64,000 nt of DNA from Actinophytocola oryzae (GTDB taxonomy: Bacteria; Actinomycetota; Actinomycetes; Mycobacteriales; Pseudonocardiaceae), in assembly GCF_004364325.1 (NCBI RefSeq), contig NZ_SOCP01000007.1, forward strand, positions 310,001 to 374,000, read 5' to 3'. The notes under the pieces were generated by a model that saw only the letters and a list, made by a program, of their open reading frames with translations, was not told where the DNA came from and made no database searches. Position numbers and translations under genes: made by a program. This document shows positions 46,663-56,421 of the stretch, one piece after another. Numbering within the stretch: position 1 is the first letter of the stretch; each line of letters opens with the position of its first letter.

Positions 46663-48090
46663 TCACGAGGCGGGGTCGTAGCCCAGGATGCCCTTGATCT
46701 CCAGGTAGTCGTGGAAGCCGAACTCGCCCCACTCGCGGCCGTTGCCGCTCTTCTTGTAGCCGCCGAACGGGCAGGCGAAGTCGAACCCGTCGTTGATGGA
46801 GATGTACCCGGCCCGGAGCCGCCGGGCCACGGCGCGTGCGGCGTCGAGGTCCGCGCCCGCGACATAGCCCGCGAGGCCGTACTCCGTGTCGTTGGCGATC
46901 GCCACGGCGTCGTCCACGTCGGCGTAGCCCAGGATCGTCAGCACGGGCCCGAAGATCTCCTCGCGGGCGATCGTCATGTCGTTGGTGACGTGGGCGAAGA
47001 CCGTGGGCCTGACGTAGTAGCCGGTCGCCAGCCCGTCCGGGCGCCCGGTGCCGCCGGCGACCAGCGTGGCGCCCTCGTCGATGCCCTTCTGGATCAGCGC
47101 CTGGATCCTGTCGAACTGGCCGCCCGACACCACCGGGCCGATCGCCGCGTCACCGGTCGGGTCGCCGACGGTGACCGTGGCCGTGGCCTCCCGCGCGACG
47201 GCGATAGCCTCGTCCATCCTGGTGTGGGGCACCAGCATGCGGGACGGCGCACTGCACGTCTGCCCCGAGTTGCCCATCATGCTGACGACGCCCCTGGCCA
47301 CGTTCTCCGCGAACGCCGTGTCGTCGAGGACGATGTTCGGGCTCTTGCCGCCCAGCTCCTGGGTCACCCGCTTGACGCTGGGCGCCGCGTTCCGCGCGAT
47401 CTCCACACCAGCACGCGTCGACCCGGTGAACGACACCATGTCGACGTCCGGGTGGCTCGACAGCGGCACGCCGACCGCGGGACCGTCGCCCTGCACGAGG
47501 TTGAACACCCCCGCGGGCACGCCGGCCGCGTCGAGGATCTCGGCGAAGACCTGCCCGGTGAACGGCGACTTCTCCGACGGCTTCAGCACCATCGTGCAGC
47601 CCGTCGCGAGCGCGGGGAACACCTTCACCGCGATCTGGTTCATGGGCCAGTTCCACGGCGTGATCAGGCCGCAGACGCCGATCGGCTCCCGCACGACGAG
47701 CGTCGCGCCGCGCCCTTCCTCGAAGGCGAACTCCTTCAGGACCGCGATCGCCGTCGTCAGGTGCCCGGCGCCCAGCCCCACCTGGTTGCTGGTGGCGAGC
47801 GCGGTCGGCGCACCGATCTCCTCGGTCAGCGCCGCGGCGAGGTCGCCCGCGCGCTGCTGGTAGACGGCCAGGATGCTCTCGAGCACCGCGACCCGGTCCG
47901 CGACGCTGGTCGCGGACCAGCCTGCGAAGGCGCCGCGGGCCGAGGAGACCGCGCGGTCCACGTCGGCCGCCGAGCCGACCGCCACCGTGCCGCACACCTG
48001 CTCGGTCGCGGGGTTCACCACCGTCATCGTGGTCGGCTCGGCCGGGTCGACCCACCGGCCGCCGACGTAGAACTTCAGATACTCCCGCAT
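46663..48090 (-). CDS. Aldehyde dehydrogenase
   Basis: A 475-residue NAD(P)-dependent aldehyde dehydrogenase. ITPWNWPMNQ and FTGSTRAGVE bind the cofactor, QELGGKSPN has the Glu, and NSGQTCSAPSR has the nucleophilic Cys. EEIFGPVLTILGY and FGGYKKSGNGREWG complete the signature. ATG 48090 lies one base after the ThDP enzyme stop. It would oxidise the aldehyde made by the decarboxylase-like ThDP enzyme next to it (inference). Confidence 0.95.
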   Translation of the reverse strand: MREYLKFYVGGRWVDPAEPTTMTVVNPATEQVCGTVAVGSAADVDRAVSSARGAFAGWSATSVADRVAVLESILAVYQQRAGDLAAALTEEIGAPTALATSNQVGLGAGHLTTAIAVLKEFAFEEGRGATLVVREPIGVCGLITPWNWPMNQIAVKVFPALATGCTMVLKPSEKSPFTGQVFAEILDAAGVPAGVFNLVQGDGPAVGVPLSSHPDVDMVSFTGSTRAGVEIARNAAPSVKRVTQELGGKSPNIVLDDTAFAENVARGVVSMMGNSGQTCSAPSRMLVPHTRMDEAIAVAREATATVTVGDPTGDAAIGPVVSGGQFDRIQALIQKGIDEGATLVAGGTGRPDGLATGYYVRPTVFAHVTNDMTIAREEIFGPVLTILGYADVDDAVAIANDTEYGLAGYVAGADLDAARAVARRLRAGYISINDGFDFACPFGGYKKSGNGREWGEFGFHDYLEIKGILGYDPAS

Positions 48091-48091
48091 G

Positions 48092-49792
48092 TCACTGCGT
48101 TCCTTCCGCGTACCAGGTTCGGAACTCGGCGTAGCTCGGCATCTCCTCCGAGTTCGCCTTCGGGTCGACCGCCACGTGGACGACGGCCGTCCTCCCGGAG
48201 GCGTAGGCCCGTTTTATGGCCGGGGCGATGTCCGCGTCCCGCTCCACGTACTCGCCGTGGCAGCCGAAGCCCTCCGCGACCTTGTCCAGGCGGGTGTCGG
48301 TGCTCCAGTGCGTGCCGGTCTCCCGCGACCCCTGGCCGAAGGTTCTCTTGTAGACCCCGACCTCCAGGCCCCAGGCGTAGTCGACGGCCACGACGCAGAC
48401 CAGCGGCAGGTTCAGCCGTGCCGCGGTCTCCAGTTCGGCGATGTGGAACAGGAACGACGAGTCCCCGGTCACCAGCATCACCGGCCGCTTCATCCCGTCC
48501 GCCACCGACGCGCCGATGGCGTAGGGCAGGCCGGTGCCGAGGTGGCCGAAGTTCTGGTTCCACATCACGTCGTGCGGCTTGGCCTGCGAGTAGGTCCAGC
48601 CGAAGATGGTCGTCGCGCCGCCGTCCCGCACCATGATCCCGTCGGCGGGGAACACCTTCGTCGCCTCGACGACGAGCCGTGCGGGGTGGACGGGGGACCT
48701 GCCCGACGGCGCGGTCTCCGCCAGCTCCGCGAGGGTGGCCGCGTCCTGTGCGATCCAGCCGGCCAGCTCGGGTGACGGCGTACGCGGCGTGTCGGCCAAC
48801 GCGTCGACGAGCTGCGGGACGATCGCCCGCAGGTCACCCACGAGCGGCACGTCGACCGCGCGGTTGACGCCGATCGCCTCGGGATCCTGCTCGATGACGA
48901 TCCAGGACCGGTTCGCCTCGTTCTCGACCCAGTGCCGCCCGCGTCCGTAGTGGACCGGCTCACCGAGCTCGGTGCCGATGGCGAGGCACAGGTCGGAGCG
49001 CACCACCGCGTCGATGGCCGACGCCGAGAAGCCGTACGGGAAGGTGCGGTCCTCCAGCCCCGCGATGTAGGAGGTGCCGCCGGAGGTCTGGATGACCGGG
49101 CACGCCATCACGTCGGCGAGTGCCCTGACCACCGCACCGGCACGCGACGTGTGCACGCCGTGCCCGACCAGCAGGATCGGTTGCGTGGCCGCGCGGATGA
49201 GCCGCACGGCCGCCGCGACCCGGTCCGCGCCCGCGGTCTGGTCGACCAGCCGGTACCGCTGCGGCGGCAGCGCGGGCGCCACGTCGAGGTCCTCCTGGAT
49301 GACGTGCGAGGGGTACTCGATATACACCGGGCCCGGCCGCCCGGTCAGTGCCCTGCGCAGGCCCTCGCGGATGATCTCGTCGGTCTGGTCGGCGTACTCG
49401 ATGCTGGCGCTGTACTTGACCGACGGCTCGAACAGCTCGGCCTGCCTGACGAACTGGATGCGACCGCGGCGGACCCGCTGCTCGGTGATGCGGGCGCGCT
49501 GCCCGCCGAGGAAGACCACCGGCGAGCTCTCGACCTTCGCGCACATCATCGCGCCTGCCAGGTTCGCGACCCCCGGGCCGAGCGTGCCGACGCACACCGC
49601 GGCCGTCCCGGTCATCCGCGACACGGCCTCCGCCATGAAACCCGCGGCCTCCTCGTGGTGGGGCGCGACCACGGTCCAGCCGCGTTCCTCGGCGAGGTGG
49701 AACATGTGGACGAAGTTCGGGTCGGGGATGCCGAAGATCGTGTCGATGCCCTCGGCCTCGAACAACTCCAGGATGCGCTCGTAGACCTTCAT
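48092..49792 (-). CDS. Thiamine diphosphate-dependent enzyme (decarboxylase/acetolactate synthase superfamily)
   Basis: A 566-residue ThDP enzyme. The N-terminal FGIPDPNFVHMF and APHHEEAAGFMAEA contain the activating Glu. GTLGPGVANL, GPVYIEYP and PILLVGHGVH mark the domains. The ThDP site is VTGDSSFLFHIAELETA followed by VVAVDYAWG, a variant of the GDG...NN motif. ATG 49792 follows the SDR stop by two bases. Benzoylformate- or oxalyl-CoA-decarboxylase-like chemistry on a 2-keto acid is plausible; acetolactate synthase is unlikely in this context. Confidence 0.9.
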   Translation of the reverse strand: MKVYERILELFEAEGIDTIFGIPDPNFVHMFHLAEERGWTVVAPHHEEAAGFMAEAVSRMTGTAAVCVGTLGPGVANLAGAMMCAKVESSPVVFLGGQRARITEQRVRRGRIQFVRQAELFEPSVKYSASIEYADQTDEIIREGLRRALTGRPGPVYIEYPSHVIQEDLDVAPALPPQRYRLVDQTAGADRVAAAVRLIRAATQPILLVGHGVHTSRAGAVVRALADVMACPVIQTSGGTSYIAGLEDRTFPYGFSASAIDAVVRSDLCLAIGTELGEPVHYGRGRHWVENEANRSWIVIEQDPEAIGVNRAVDVPLVGDLRAIVPQLVDALADTPRTPSPELAGWIAQDAATLAELAETAPSGRSPVHPARLVVEATKVFPADGIMVRDGGATTIFGWTYSQAKPHDVMWNQNFGHLGTGLPYAIGASVADGMKRPVMLVTGDSSFLFHIAELETAARLNLPLVCVVAVDYAWGLEVGVYKRTFGQGSRETGTHWSTDTRLDKVAEGFGCHGEYVERDADIAPAIKRAYASGRTAVVHVAVDPKANSEEMPSYAEFRTWYAEGTQ

Positions 49793-49794
49793 GT

Positions 49795-50706
49795 TCAGCC
49801 CTTCGTGGCCATGGCGAAGCTGTCGCGGATGTGGTCGACGTGCGCCGAGGGCACGACCGGCAGGATCCAGGGGTCGCTCGTGTCGCGGATCTCGGCGAGC
49901 CGGTCGCCGACGTCCCCGACCGTCCACGCCGGCCGGTACACGCCCGGGGTCTCGGCGACGAAGGCCCGCGCCACCCGCCCGGCGATCGCCACCAGCATCT
50001 CCCCGGTGACCGAGCAGGACTCGTGCGCGAGCCAGCCGACGACCGGCGCGATCAGCTCCGGCCCCATGGGCGGGTAGGCGGAGGTGTCGATGCCCTCGGC
50101 CATCCTGGTCACGGCACCGGGCACGATCACGTTGCACGCCACCCCGTGCTCGGCACCTTCCAGGGCGACCACGTTGGACAGTCCGATCATGCCCGCCTTC
50201 GCCGTGCCGTAGTTGGCGACGTAGTGGTTGCCGTAGAGGCCGCCGATCGACGACGTCAGCACGATCCGGCCGTAGCCCGCCGCGCACATCACGGGGAACG
50301 CGGGGCGCACCACGTGGAAGGCGCCCCGCAGGTGGACGTCCAGCACGGCGTCGAAGTCCTCGTAGGACATCTCCGAGAGCGGCGCGGACCGCACGATGCC
50401 CGCGTTGTGGACGAGGACGTCCAGCCTCCCGTAGTGGTCGAGCGCCGACTCGACGATCGCCCGGCCGCCCCGCGCGGTCGCCACGGACTCCGTGCAGGCG
50501 ACGGCGTCCCCGCCGGCGGCCGTGATCGCCGCGACCACCTCGTCGGCGGGACCGGTGTCGACGCCCTCGCCACGCATGCTGCCGCCGGGGTCGTTGACGA
50601 CGACCTTCGCGCCCAGCCCGCCGAGCAGCAGCGCGTAGGCCCGTCCCAACCCCCGGCCGGCGCCGGTGATCACGGCGACGCGTCCGTCGAACCTGGCCTC
50701 AGACAT
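49795..50706 (-). CDS. SDR oxidoreductase, MFE-2/HSD17B4-like
   Basis: A 303-residue SDR with VITGAGRGLGRAYALLL, VVVNDPGGSMRGEG, and the active site YGTAK preceded by LTSSIGGLYG. The NDPGG segment and the long C-terminal extension match the 3-hydroxyacyl-CoA dehydrogenase domain of peroxisomal-type multifunctional enzymes and related Fox2-like SDRs. It overlaps the monooxygenase stop by eight bases. It probably oxidises a 3-hydroxyacyl-CoA or ring alcohol of the pathway. Confidence 0.9.
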   Translation of the reverse strand: MSEARFDGRVAVITGAGRGLGRAYALLLGGLGAKVVVNDPGGSMRGEGVDTGPADEVVAAITAAGGDAVACTESVATARGGRAIVESALDHYGRLDVLVHNAGIVRSAPLSEMSYEDFDAVLDVHLRGAFHVVRPAFPVMCAAGYGRIVLTSSIGGLYGNHYVANYGTAKAGMIGLSNVVALEGAEHGVACNVIVPGAVTRMAEGIDTSAYPPMGPELIAPVVGWLAHESCSVTGEMLVAIAGRVARAFVAETPGVYRPAWTVGDVGDRLAEIRDTSDPWILPVVPSAHVDHIRDSFAMATKG

Positions 50707-52531
50707 CGGAGTCCAGGACGAGCCCGGCCAGCTCGCCCGTCTCGCGCCACGCCTGCAGGACGTCCTCCATGGCGTAGAAGCCCGGCCAGTACGGCTCGCC
50801 CAGGTGTGACCTGATCTGCCGCTCGCCCTCGTTGTTGTAGTAGCCGGGTGTGCACTCCCGCTGGAAGTTCGTGTTGTCGACGGCGGTCTCCCGCACGGTC
50901 GCGCACCAGGAGTCCGCGGCCTCGGCCGTCGGCTCCACGGTGGTCGCGCCGCGTGCCACCGCCTCCCTGATGATGTAGGCGATGTGGTCGGCCTGCTGCT
51001 CGAACATCGCCGTCGTGGCCGCGGTCACGCCGCCCTGGACGAAGCCGGTGAAGAACTGGTTCGGGAAGCCGTCGGTCATGATGCCGTGCAGCGTGTGGTA
51101 GCCCGTGGCCCAGTGGTCGTAGAGCGAGCGGCCGCCGCGGCCGGTGAACGGCGCGATGCCGAGCCTGCGGTCGAGGTCGGTGGTGATCTCGAAGCCGCTC
51201 GCGAAGATGATGCAGTCGACCTCGTGCTCCACGCCGCCCGCGACGATGCCCCGCTCGGTGATCCGCTCCACGCCCCTGGTGGCCGACACGTCGACCAGCG
51301 TGACGTTGGGGCGGTTGAAGGTCGGCAGGTAGTCGTCGCTGAACCCCGGACGCTTGCACAGGAACCGGTAGTAGGGCTTGAGCGCCTCGGCCGTCGCCGG
51401 GTCCGCGACGACCGCGTCCACCCGGTCGCGCAGGCGTTGCATCGCCCGGTAGTCCTCGCGTTCCCGCAGTTCCATGAACCTCCCCGGGTCCGTCATCGCG
51501 GCCCAGCCGTCGGTGGCGTCCAGGTGTGCGGCGAGGTTGCGGCTGACCTCGGTCCAGCCGTCGCAGACGAGGTCGGGCTGGCCGGGTGCGAACGCCTCGA
51601 ACGCGGCGGTGTGGAAGTTGCGCCTGCGCTCCTTCTGCCAGCCCGGCGTCAGCGTCCTCACCCACTCGGGATCGGTCTTCGCGTTGCCGCGGTCGTCGAT
51701 GTAGGACGGTGTCCGCTGGAAGACGTGGAGGTGCCGGGCGGAGCGGGCGAGGTGCGGGATCGCGCCGATGCCGCTCGCGCCGGTGCCGATGATCGCGACG
51801 TTCTTGTCGGCCAGCCCGTCCAGGCCGCCGTCCATGCCGCCGCCGGTGTACTCGTAGTCCCAGCGAGCGGTGTGGAACGTGTGTCCTTTGTAGTCGGTGA
51901 GGCCGGGGATGCCCGGGAGCTTCGGCCGGTTGAACGGCCCCTGGCACATCACGACGAAGCGGGCACGCAGGTCGTCGCCCCGGTTGGTGGCGATCCGCCA
52001 GCGCGCGGCCTGTTCGTCCCACGTCATCGAGCGGACCAGCGTGCTGAAGAGGGCCTTGTCGTAGAGCCCGAAGTGCTTGCCGATGCGTTGGCAGTGCTCG
52101 AAAACCTCGCTGCCCATGGCGTACTTCTGCGTCGGGATGTACCCGACCTCCTCCAGCATGGGCAGGTAGCAGTAGCAGTCGGTGTCGCACTGGATGCCGG
52201 GGTAGCGGTTCCAGTACCAGGCACCGCCGAAGTCACCGCCCAGCTCGACGATCCGGATGTCGGCGATGCCCGCCTGCCTGATCCGGGCGGCGGCGATGAG
52301 TCCGGACAGGCCACCGCCGAGGACGGCGACCTCGACGTCCTCGGTGATGGGGGACCGCGGCACGACCGGGGTGTAGGGGTCGACCTCGTAGTAGTCGGCG
52401 AACTCCCCGCCCGCCTCGACGTACTGCTTCTGGCCCTCGGGGCGGAGGCGCTTGTCGCGTTCGGACAGGTACTTCTCGCGAAGTGCCGCCTGGTCGATCT
52501 CGGGTGTGCTGGTGGGAGCGCAGTTCTGCAT
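50699..52531 (-). CDS. Flavin-containing monooxygenase, Baeyer-Villiger type
   Basis: A 610-residue FAD/NADPH monooxygenase. The FAD Rossmann motif is VAVLGGGLSGLIAAARI, the second dinucleotide motif VAIIGTGASGIGAI. Between them YKGHTFHTARWDY resembles the Baeyer-Villiger fingerprint FxGxxxHTxxW(P/D), with Tyr for Phe. GGDFGGAWYWNRYPG is also typical. An N-terminal extension of ~70 residues recalls the 4-hydroxyacetophenone monooxygenase group. ATG 52531 lies 17 bases after the Rieske stop. It would convert a ketone to an ester or lactone. Confidence 0.9.
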   Translation of the reverse strand: MQNCAPTSTPEIDQAALREKYLSERDKRLRPEGQKQYVEAGGEFADYYEVDPYTPVVPRSPITEDVEVAVLGGGLSGLIAAARIRQAGIADIRIVELGGDFGGAWYWNRYPGIQCDTDCYCYLPMLEEVGYIPTQKYAMGSEVFEHCQRIGKHFGLYDKALFSTLVRSMTWDEQAARWRIATNRGDDLRARFVVMCQGPFNRPKLPGIPGLTDYKGHTFHTARWDYEYTGGGMDGGLDGLADKNVAIIGTGASGIGAIPHLARSARHLHVFQRTPSYIDDRGNAKTDPEWVRTLTPGWQKERRRNFHTAAFEAFAPGQPDLVCDGWTEVSRNLAAHLDATDGWAAMTDPGRFMELREREDYRAMQRLRDRVDAVVADPATAEALKPYYRFLCKRPGFSDDYLPTFNRPNVTLVDVSATRGVERITERGIVAGGVEHEVDCIIFASGFEITTDLDRRLGIAPFTGRGGRSLYDHWATGYHTLHGIMTDGFPNQFFTGFVQGGVTAATTAMFEQQADHIAYIIREAVARGATTVEPTAEAADSWCATVRETAVDNTNFQRECTPGYYNNEGERQIRSHLGEPYWPGFYAMEDVLQAWRETGELAGLVLDSDV

Positions 52532-52548
52532 GTGTGGACCCTCGGGGC

Positions 52549-53919
52549 TCAGGTGAGGTCGCGGGGCGCGCCGGTGCCCATGTACCTGGCGAGGTTGCGG
52601 TGCAGGTTGGCGACGCTGCGCTCGCGGTACGGGTTGGGCTTCGGACCGGTGAAGCCCCGGGTCTTCATGCCCTTCTGCACGGCGGCCATGTTGTCGAAGT
52701 CCTGGGGGAGCACGGTCCGCCAGGCCGGGTCGTCGGCGGGGGTGTACTCCCACTCCGTGGCCGGTTCCTCGCCCGGCGGGTACAGCTCGTAGACCGCGAC
52801 GTCGAAGTAGCACTTGTCGGGGTCGTAGCCGTAGGGGCGGGCGCTGTAGCAGAGCATGTTGTTGAGTGCGTGGCCGATCTGGAAGTTGGGGAAGATCTGC
52901 CAGGCGGTGCCGCTCCTGCCGACGTGCACGGGGTCGACGGTCGGCCAGACCACGCCGCGCTTCGCGTCGTCCTGCCGGGCCGAGTCCAGCCAGTGCTTGA
53001 GGACCTCGCCCGACGACGTGCCCTCCGGCAGTTCGTCGACGAGCCGCCGCGCGGCGTCGACGAGTGTCTGCGTGGTGTTGGTGTTCGCGTGCTCCCACGT
53101 GAAGTTCTGCAGCTCGGCCGTTGACACGCGGGGGTCGGCCCCCGCGCCGAGCCGCAGCTTCGCCTGGTTCTCGTCGAGGCCCTTGGGTGCGTCGTAGCCG
53201 ATGTTGCTGTGTTTGCCCTGCGCCTTGGCCCAGCCGAGGAAGCTGCCGAAGTTCATGAACTCCGGGTGGGTCCCCGGCACGTGGTAGGTCTCCATGAACG
53301 CCTCGAGCGCGGTCTTCCAGTTGCAGTCGAACACGAGCCAGCGCCGCCACCTCGGCCGCATGTTCTCCAGGTGGAACGGGTCGAGCAGCGACGCGGCGGG
53401 TTCGAGGTAGTCCCGCAGCGGCTCGCAGTCCGGGTCCATGGTGATCCAGATCCAGCCGCTCCACGTGTCGACCCGGACCTCGGTGAGCCGCGTGTTCTCC
53501 TCGGTCAGCCCGCAGGGCCAGTCCTCCCGCTCGGAGACGTGGGTGCACTGGCCGTCCAGGTTGTAGCGCCAGCCGTGGAAGCCGCAGACGAACTGCCGGC
53601 CGCGGCCGCGGGCGTGCTTCGCGCCGGAGGGCACGTCCACCAGCGGGCGGCCCCGGTGCGAGCAGGCGTTGTGGTAGGCGCGGATCGTGTCCTTCGCCGT
53701 GCGCACCACGATCAGCGAGTCGTCGAGGATGTCGTAGGTGAGGTAGTCACCGACGTTGGGGATCTCCTCGACGCGGCCGACCTGCTGCCACACCTTCGCC
53801 CACAGCCTGTCCCGCTCGGCGCGTGCGTAGTCCGCGGAGATGTACGCCTCGACACCGATCGTGAGCGGCTCCGACAGTTCCTCCGGCACGGTTTCCTTGC
53901 TGTCCACGATGTCGGTCAT
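52549..53919 (-). CDS. Rieske-type oxygenase, alpha subunit
   Basis: A 456-residue terminal oxygenase. Rieske ligands are Cys86/His88 (CSHRG) and Cys112/His115 (CGFH). The mononuclear iron site lies in FMETYHVPGTHPEF. No beta subunit or reductase is adjacent. It shares the family of the enzyme at 3401 but clearly differs in sequence, so they are not recent duplicates. ATG 53919 follows the SDR by 13 bases. With the Baeyer-Villiger-type enzyme it suggests stepwise oxygenation of a cyclic compound. Confidence 0.93.
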   Translation of the reverse strand: MTDIVDSKETVPEELSEPLTIGVEAYISADYARAERDRLWAKVWQQVGRVEEIPNVGDYLTYDILDDSLIVVRTAKDTIRAYHNACSHRGRPLVDVPSGAKHARGRGRQFVCGFHGWRYNLDGQCTHVSEREDWPCGLTEENTRLTEVRVDTWSGWIWITMDPDCEPLRDYLEPAASLLDPFHLENMRPRWRRWLVFDCNWKTALEAFMETYHVPGTHPEFMNFGSFLGWAKAQGKHSNIGYDAPKGLDENQAKLRLGAGADPRVSTAELQNFTWEHANTNTTQTLVDAARRLVDELPEGTSSGEVLKHWLDSARQDDAKRGVVWPTVDPVHVGRSGTAWQIFPNFQIGHALNNMLCYSARPYGYDPDKCYFDVAVYELYPPGEEPATEWEYTPADDPAWRTVLPQDFDNMAAVQKGMKTRGFTGPKPNPYRERSVANLHRNLARYMGTGAPRDLT

Positions 53920-53932
53920 CGACTACTCCATA

Positions 53933-54772
53933 TCAGCGCGTGATGGCGGCGCGGAACGACTCGTCCTTCAGGAACAGGGAGGTGTTGTCGGCACCCAGGT
54001 GTGTCCACCTGAGATCGAGGCCGCCGTCGACCAGGAGCGTCTGCCCCGTGACGTAGGTGGACAGGTCCGACAGCAGGAACAGGACCGCCCCGGCCTGCTC
54101 CCGCGGGGTGCCGCGGCGGCCCATGGCGATGGCGCGGCGGTCGCGGTCCGGGTCGTCGTCGACGTAGGTGCCCGACGCGGGGGTCTCGGTGACGCCGGGG
54201 GCGACGGCGTTGACGCGGATGCCGTCGCACGCGAGCTCGACGGCCATCGTGCGGGTCGCCGCCACCACCGCGGCCTTGGCCGTGCCGTAGGCGATGTGCA
54301 GCGGCGCGGTGTTCATGCCGCTGATCGAGGAGACCGACACGATCGACCCGGGACGCCCCGAGGACCTCAGCTCCGCGGCGACCGCCTGGCTCATGAAGAA
54401 CATCGTCTCGAGGTTCTGGGTGAACAACGCCCGCCAGTCCGCCCGGCTCACCCGGGTCGCGGGCATCCACGTCGACGGGGCGGCGCCGCCCGCGACGTTG
54501 ACGAGCCCGTACAGCTCGCCGTCGGTTCGCCGGACCTGCGCCACGACCGCAGCGACGCCCTCGTCGGTGGCGGCGTCGGCCGCGACCGGGACGACCGGAA
54601 GACCCTCCGCGGCAAGGGGTTCGACGTGCTTGCCGAGTTTCTCCGGCGAGCGGCCGACGGCGATGACCGTCGCGCCCGCGGCGGCGACCATGCGCGTCAC
54701 CGCCGTGCCGATGCCGCCGCCGCTCGCGCCGGACACGACGACGATCCGCCCCGCCAGTCCGAGTAGGTCCAT
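53933..54772 (-). CDS. SDR family oxidoreductase
   Basis: A 279-residue SDR with VSGASGGGIGTAVTRM (an expanded glycine loop), GLVNVAGGAA, SSISGMN and the active-site YGTAK, followed by IRVNAVAPGVTETPA. ATG 54772 lies three bases after the beta-propeller stop. It is the second gene of the long minus-strand operon and may oxidise or reduce the first alcohol/ketone before ring oxygenation. Confidence 0.91.
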   Translation of the reverse strand: MDLLGLAGRIVVVSGASGGGIGTAVTRMVAAAGATVIAVGRSPEKLGKHVEPLAAEGLPVVPVAADAATDEGVAAVVAQVRRTDGELYGLVNVAGGAAPSTWMPATRVSRADWRALFTQNLETMFFMSQAVAAELRSSGRPGSIVSVSSISGMNTAPLHIAYGTAKAAVVAATRTMAVELACDGIRVNAVAPGVTETPASGTYVDDDPDRDRRAIAMGRRGTPREQAGAVLFLLSDLSTYVTGQTLLVDGGLDLRWTHLGADNTSLFLKDESFRAAITR

Positions 54773-54775
54773 CGC

Positions 54776-56371
54776 TCAGCCCTCACGCAGCGCGAGGACG
54801 CTGCCGTCGGCGTCGGCGGAGACGTAGAGGGTGCCGTCCGCCCCGGCGGCGATGCCCGCGAACGGGCCCTGCGGCCCGGAGAACGGCGGCAGTCCCCGCA
54901 GCGGCCTGGGGGTGACACCGGGCGGCGCGCCCACCGGCAGGTCGGCGGCGACCGTGTGCAGGGCCTTGCTGTCGAGGTCGAAGCCGACCAGCGCCTTCGC
55001 GCCGGCGTCGACGACGAACAGCCGCCCGTCCCGTACCAGGATCCCCTGCGGCTTCTCCAGACCGTCGACGACCGTGTCCACGCCCGCGCGGGTGACCGCG
55101 ACGACCCGGCCCGCGCCCGCCTCGGCGACCAGGCACGTGCCGTCCGCGCCGAACGCGACGCCGACCGGCTCGGCGAGACCCGCGGCCAGCTCCTCGACGC
55201 GGCCGTCGCGGATCGCGAGCACCCGGCCGCGACCAAGCTCGGTGGCGACGACGTCGCCGTTCGGGGCGACCGCGACGCCGTAGAGCTGGTCGAGGTCATC
55301 GGCCAGCACCTCGCTCTCCCCGCGTGCCGGCCACCACCGCGTGACCTGCCCGGTCGAGGTGGTGACGAGGAACGCGCCGTCGGCGACGGCGGTCACGCCG
55401 CGGACGAAGCCCGGGTAGCCGGGTGTGAAGAGCATCGCCATGGTCTCCGGCTCGGCGCCGGGGCGCAGCCGGTAGAAGAAGGTGCCGTCGGCGACGTAGA
55501 GGGTGCCGTCGGCGCCCACGGTCAGGTCCAGCGGCCAGTTCAGCCCGCCCGGCAGCGTCGTCCTGGTCTCGCCGCCACCGAGGATCTCGGTGATCTGGCC
55601 GGTGAAGCAGGAGACGAACAGCCGGTCGCCAACGAAGGCCAGGTTGTCGAGGCCGGGGGAGACGGTGGCGAGGACGGTGCGCTCGCCGGTGCGCGGGTCG
55701 ATGCGCAGCACCTCGCCGGTGTGCACCTGGGTCGACACGATCCGGCCTGCCGCGTCGAACTTCACGGCGTCGGGCACGCCGAGGTCGCCGACGACCCGCT
55801 CCGGCTCGCCGCCGTCCGGGTCGACGCGCCAGATGTCGTTGGTCCCCATCACGGGGTAGTAGAGGAGACCGTCCGGCCCGACCTCCATGGCGTTGGGCAT
55901 CGCCAGGCCCTCGACCAGCACCCTGGGCTCGCCGCCGTCGCGGCCCAGCTCCACGATCCGCCCGCCGACGCGGCACTCGCCGACGAACAACCTGCCGTCG
56001 TGGACGGTGATGCCGTTCGCGCTGGGCAGGTCGTCGCGCAGCACCCTGGTCGTGCCGTCGGTGCCGCGCACGCTCACCCGGCCGTCCATCACCTCGGTGG
56101 CGTACAGGTTGCCCTCGGCGTCGAAGGCCACGTCGTCGGGCGCGACGATGTCGCCGCCCTTGGCGGCCACGGTCGCCAGCTCGCCGGTGTCGACGTCGAG
56201 CGCGCTGATCTGGCTGCCGGTCACCTGCGCCACGTAGACGCGGCCGTCCGGGCCGGTGCGCAGCCCGTTCGCCCCGAAGAGCCTGCTCGGCGGCGTGAGC
56301 CGGGTGAGGGTCCATCCCCGCGTGAGACGGGCCGGTGTCGCGCCGGTGTAGCGCGCGTCGTGCGACAGCAT
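54776..56371 (-). CDS. SMP-30/NHL-type beta-propeller protein
   Basis: A 531-residue protein built of repeated ~45-residue blades with motifs such as GPDGRVYVAQ, DAEGNLYATEV, GPDGLLYYPVM, GADGTLYVADG, APNGDVVATEL and GADGTLYVSAD. This is the pattern of gluconolactonase/virginiamycin-lyase/NHL propellers. No signal peptide is seen, so it is probably cytoplasmic. ATG 56371 has GGGAG nine bases upstream; ATG 56419, which abuts the operator, is an alternative adding 16 residues. It could be a lactonase acting on the Baeyer-Villiger product, but catalytic metal ligands were not established. Confidence 0.82.
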   Translation of the reverse strand: MLSHDARYTGATPARLTRGWTLTRLTPPSRLFGANGLRTGPDGRVYVAQVTGSQISALDVDTGELATVAAKGGDIVAPDDVAFDAEGNLYATEVMDGRVSVRGTDGTTRVLRDDLPSANGITVHDGRLFVGECRVGGRIVELGRDGGEPRVLVEGLAMPNAMEVGPDGLLYYPVMGTNDIWRVDPDGGEPERVVGDLGVPDAVKFDAAGRIVSTQVHTGEVLRIDPRTGERTVLATVSPGLDNLAFVGDRLFVSCFTGQITEILGGGETRTTLPGGLNWPLDLTVGADGTLYVADGTFFYRLRPGAEPETMAMLFTPGYPGFVRGVTAVADGAFLVTTSTGQVTRWWPARGESEVLADDLDQLYGVAVAPNGDVVATELGRGRVLAIRDGRVEELAAGLAEPVGVAFGADGTCLVAEAGAGRVVAVTRAGVDTVVDGLEKPQGILVRDGRLFVVDAGAKALVGFDLDSKALHTVAADLPVGAPPGVTPRPLRGLPPFSGPQGPFAGIAAGADGTLYVSADADGSVLALREG

Positions 56372-56421
56372 CGTGACGGACTCCCAGCAACCTCGTCGTT
56401 GTCCTGGTGGGGTCGCCATTG

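Noticed and set aside
48092..49792. Acetolactate synthase large subunit
   Set aside because: There is no small subunit or branched-chain amino acid gene nearby; the ThDP motif is divergent and the context is catabolic.
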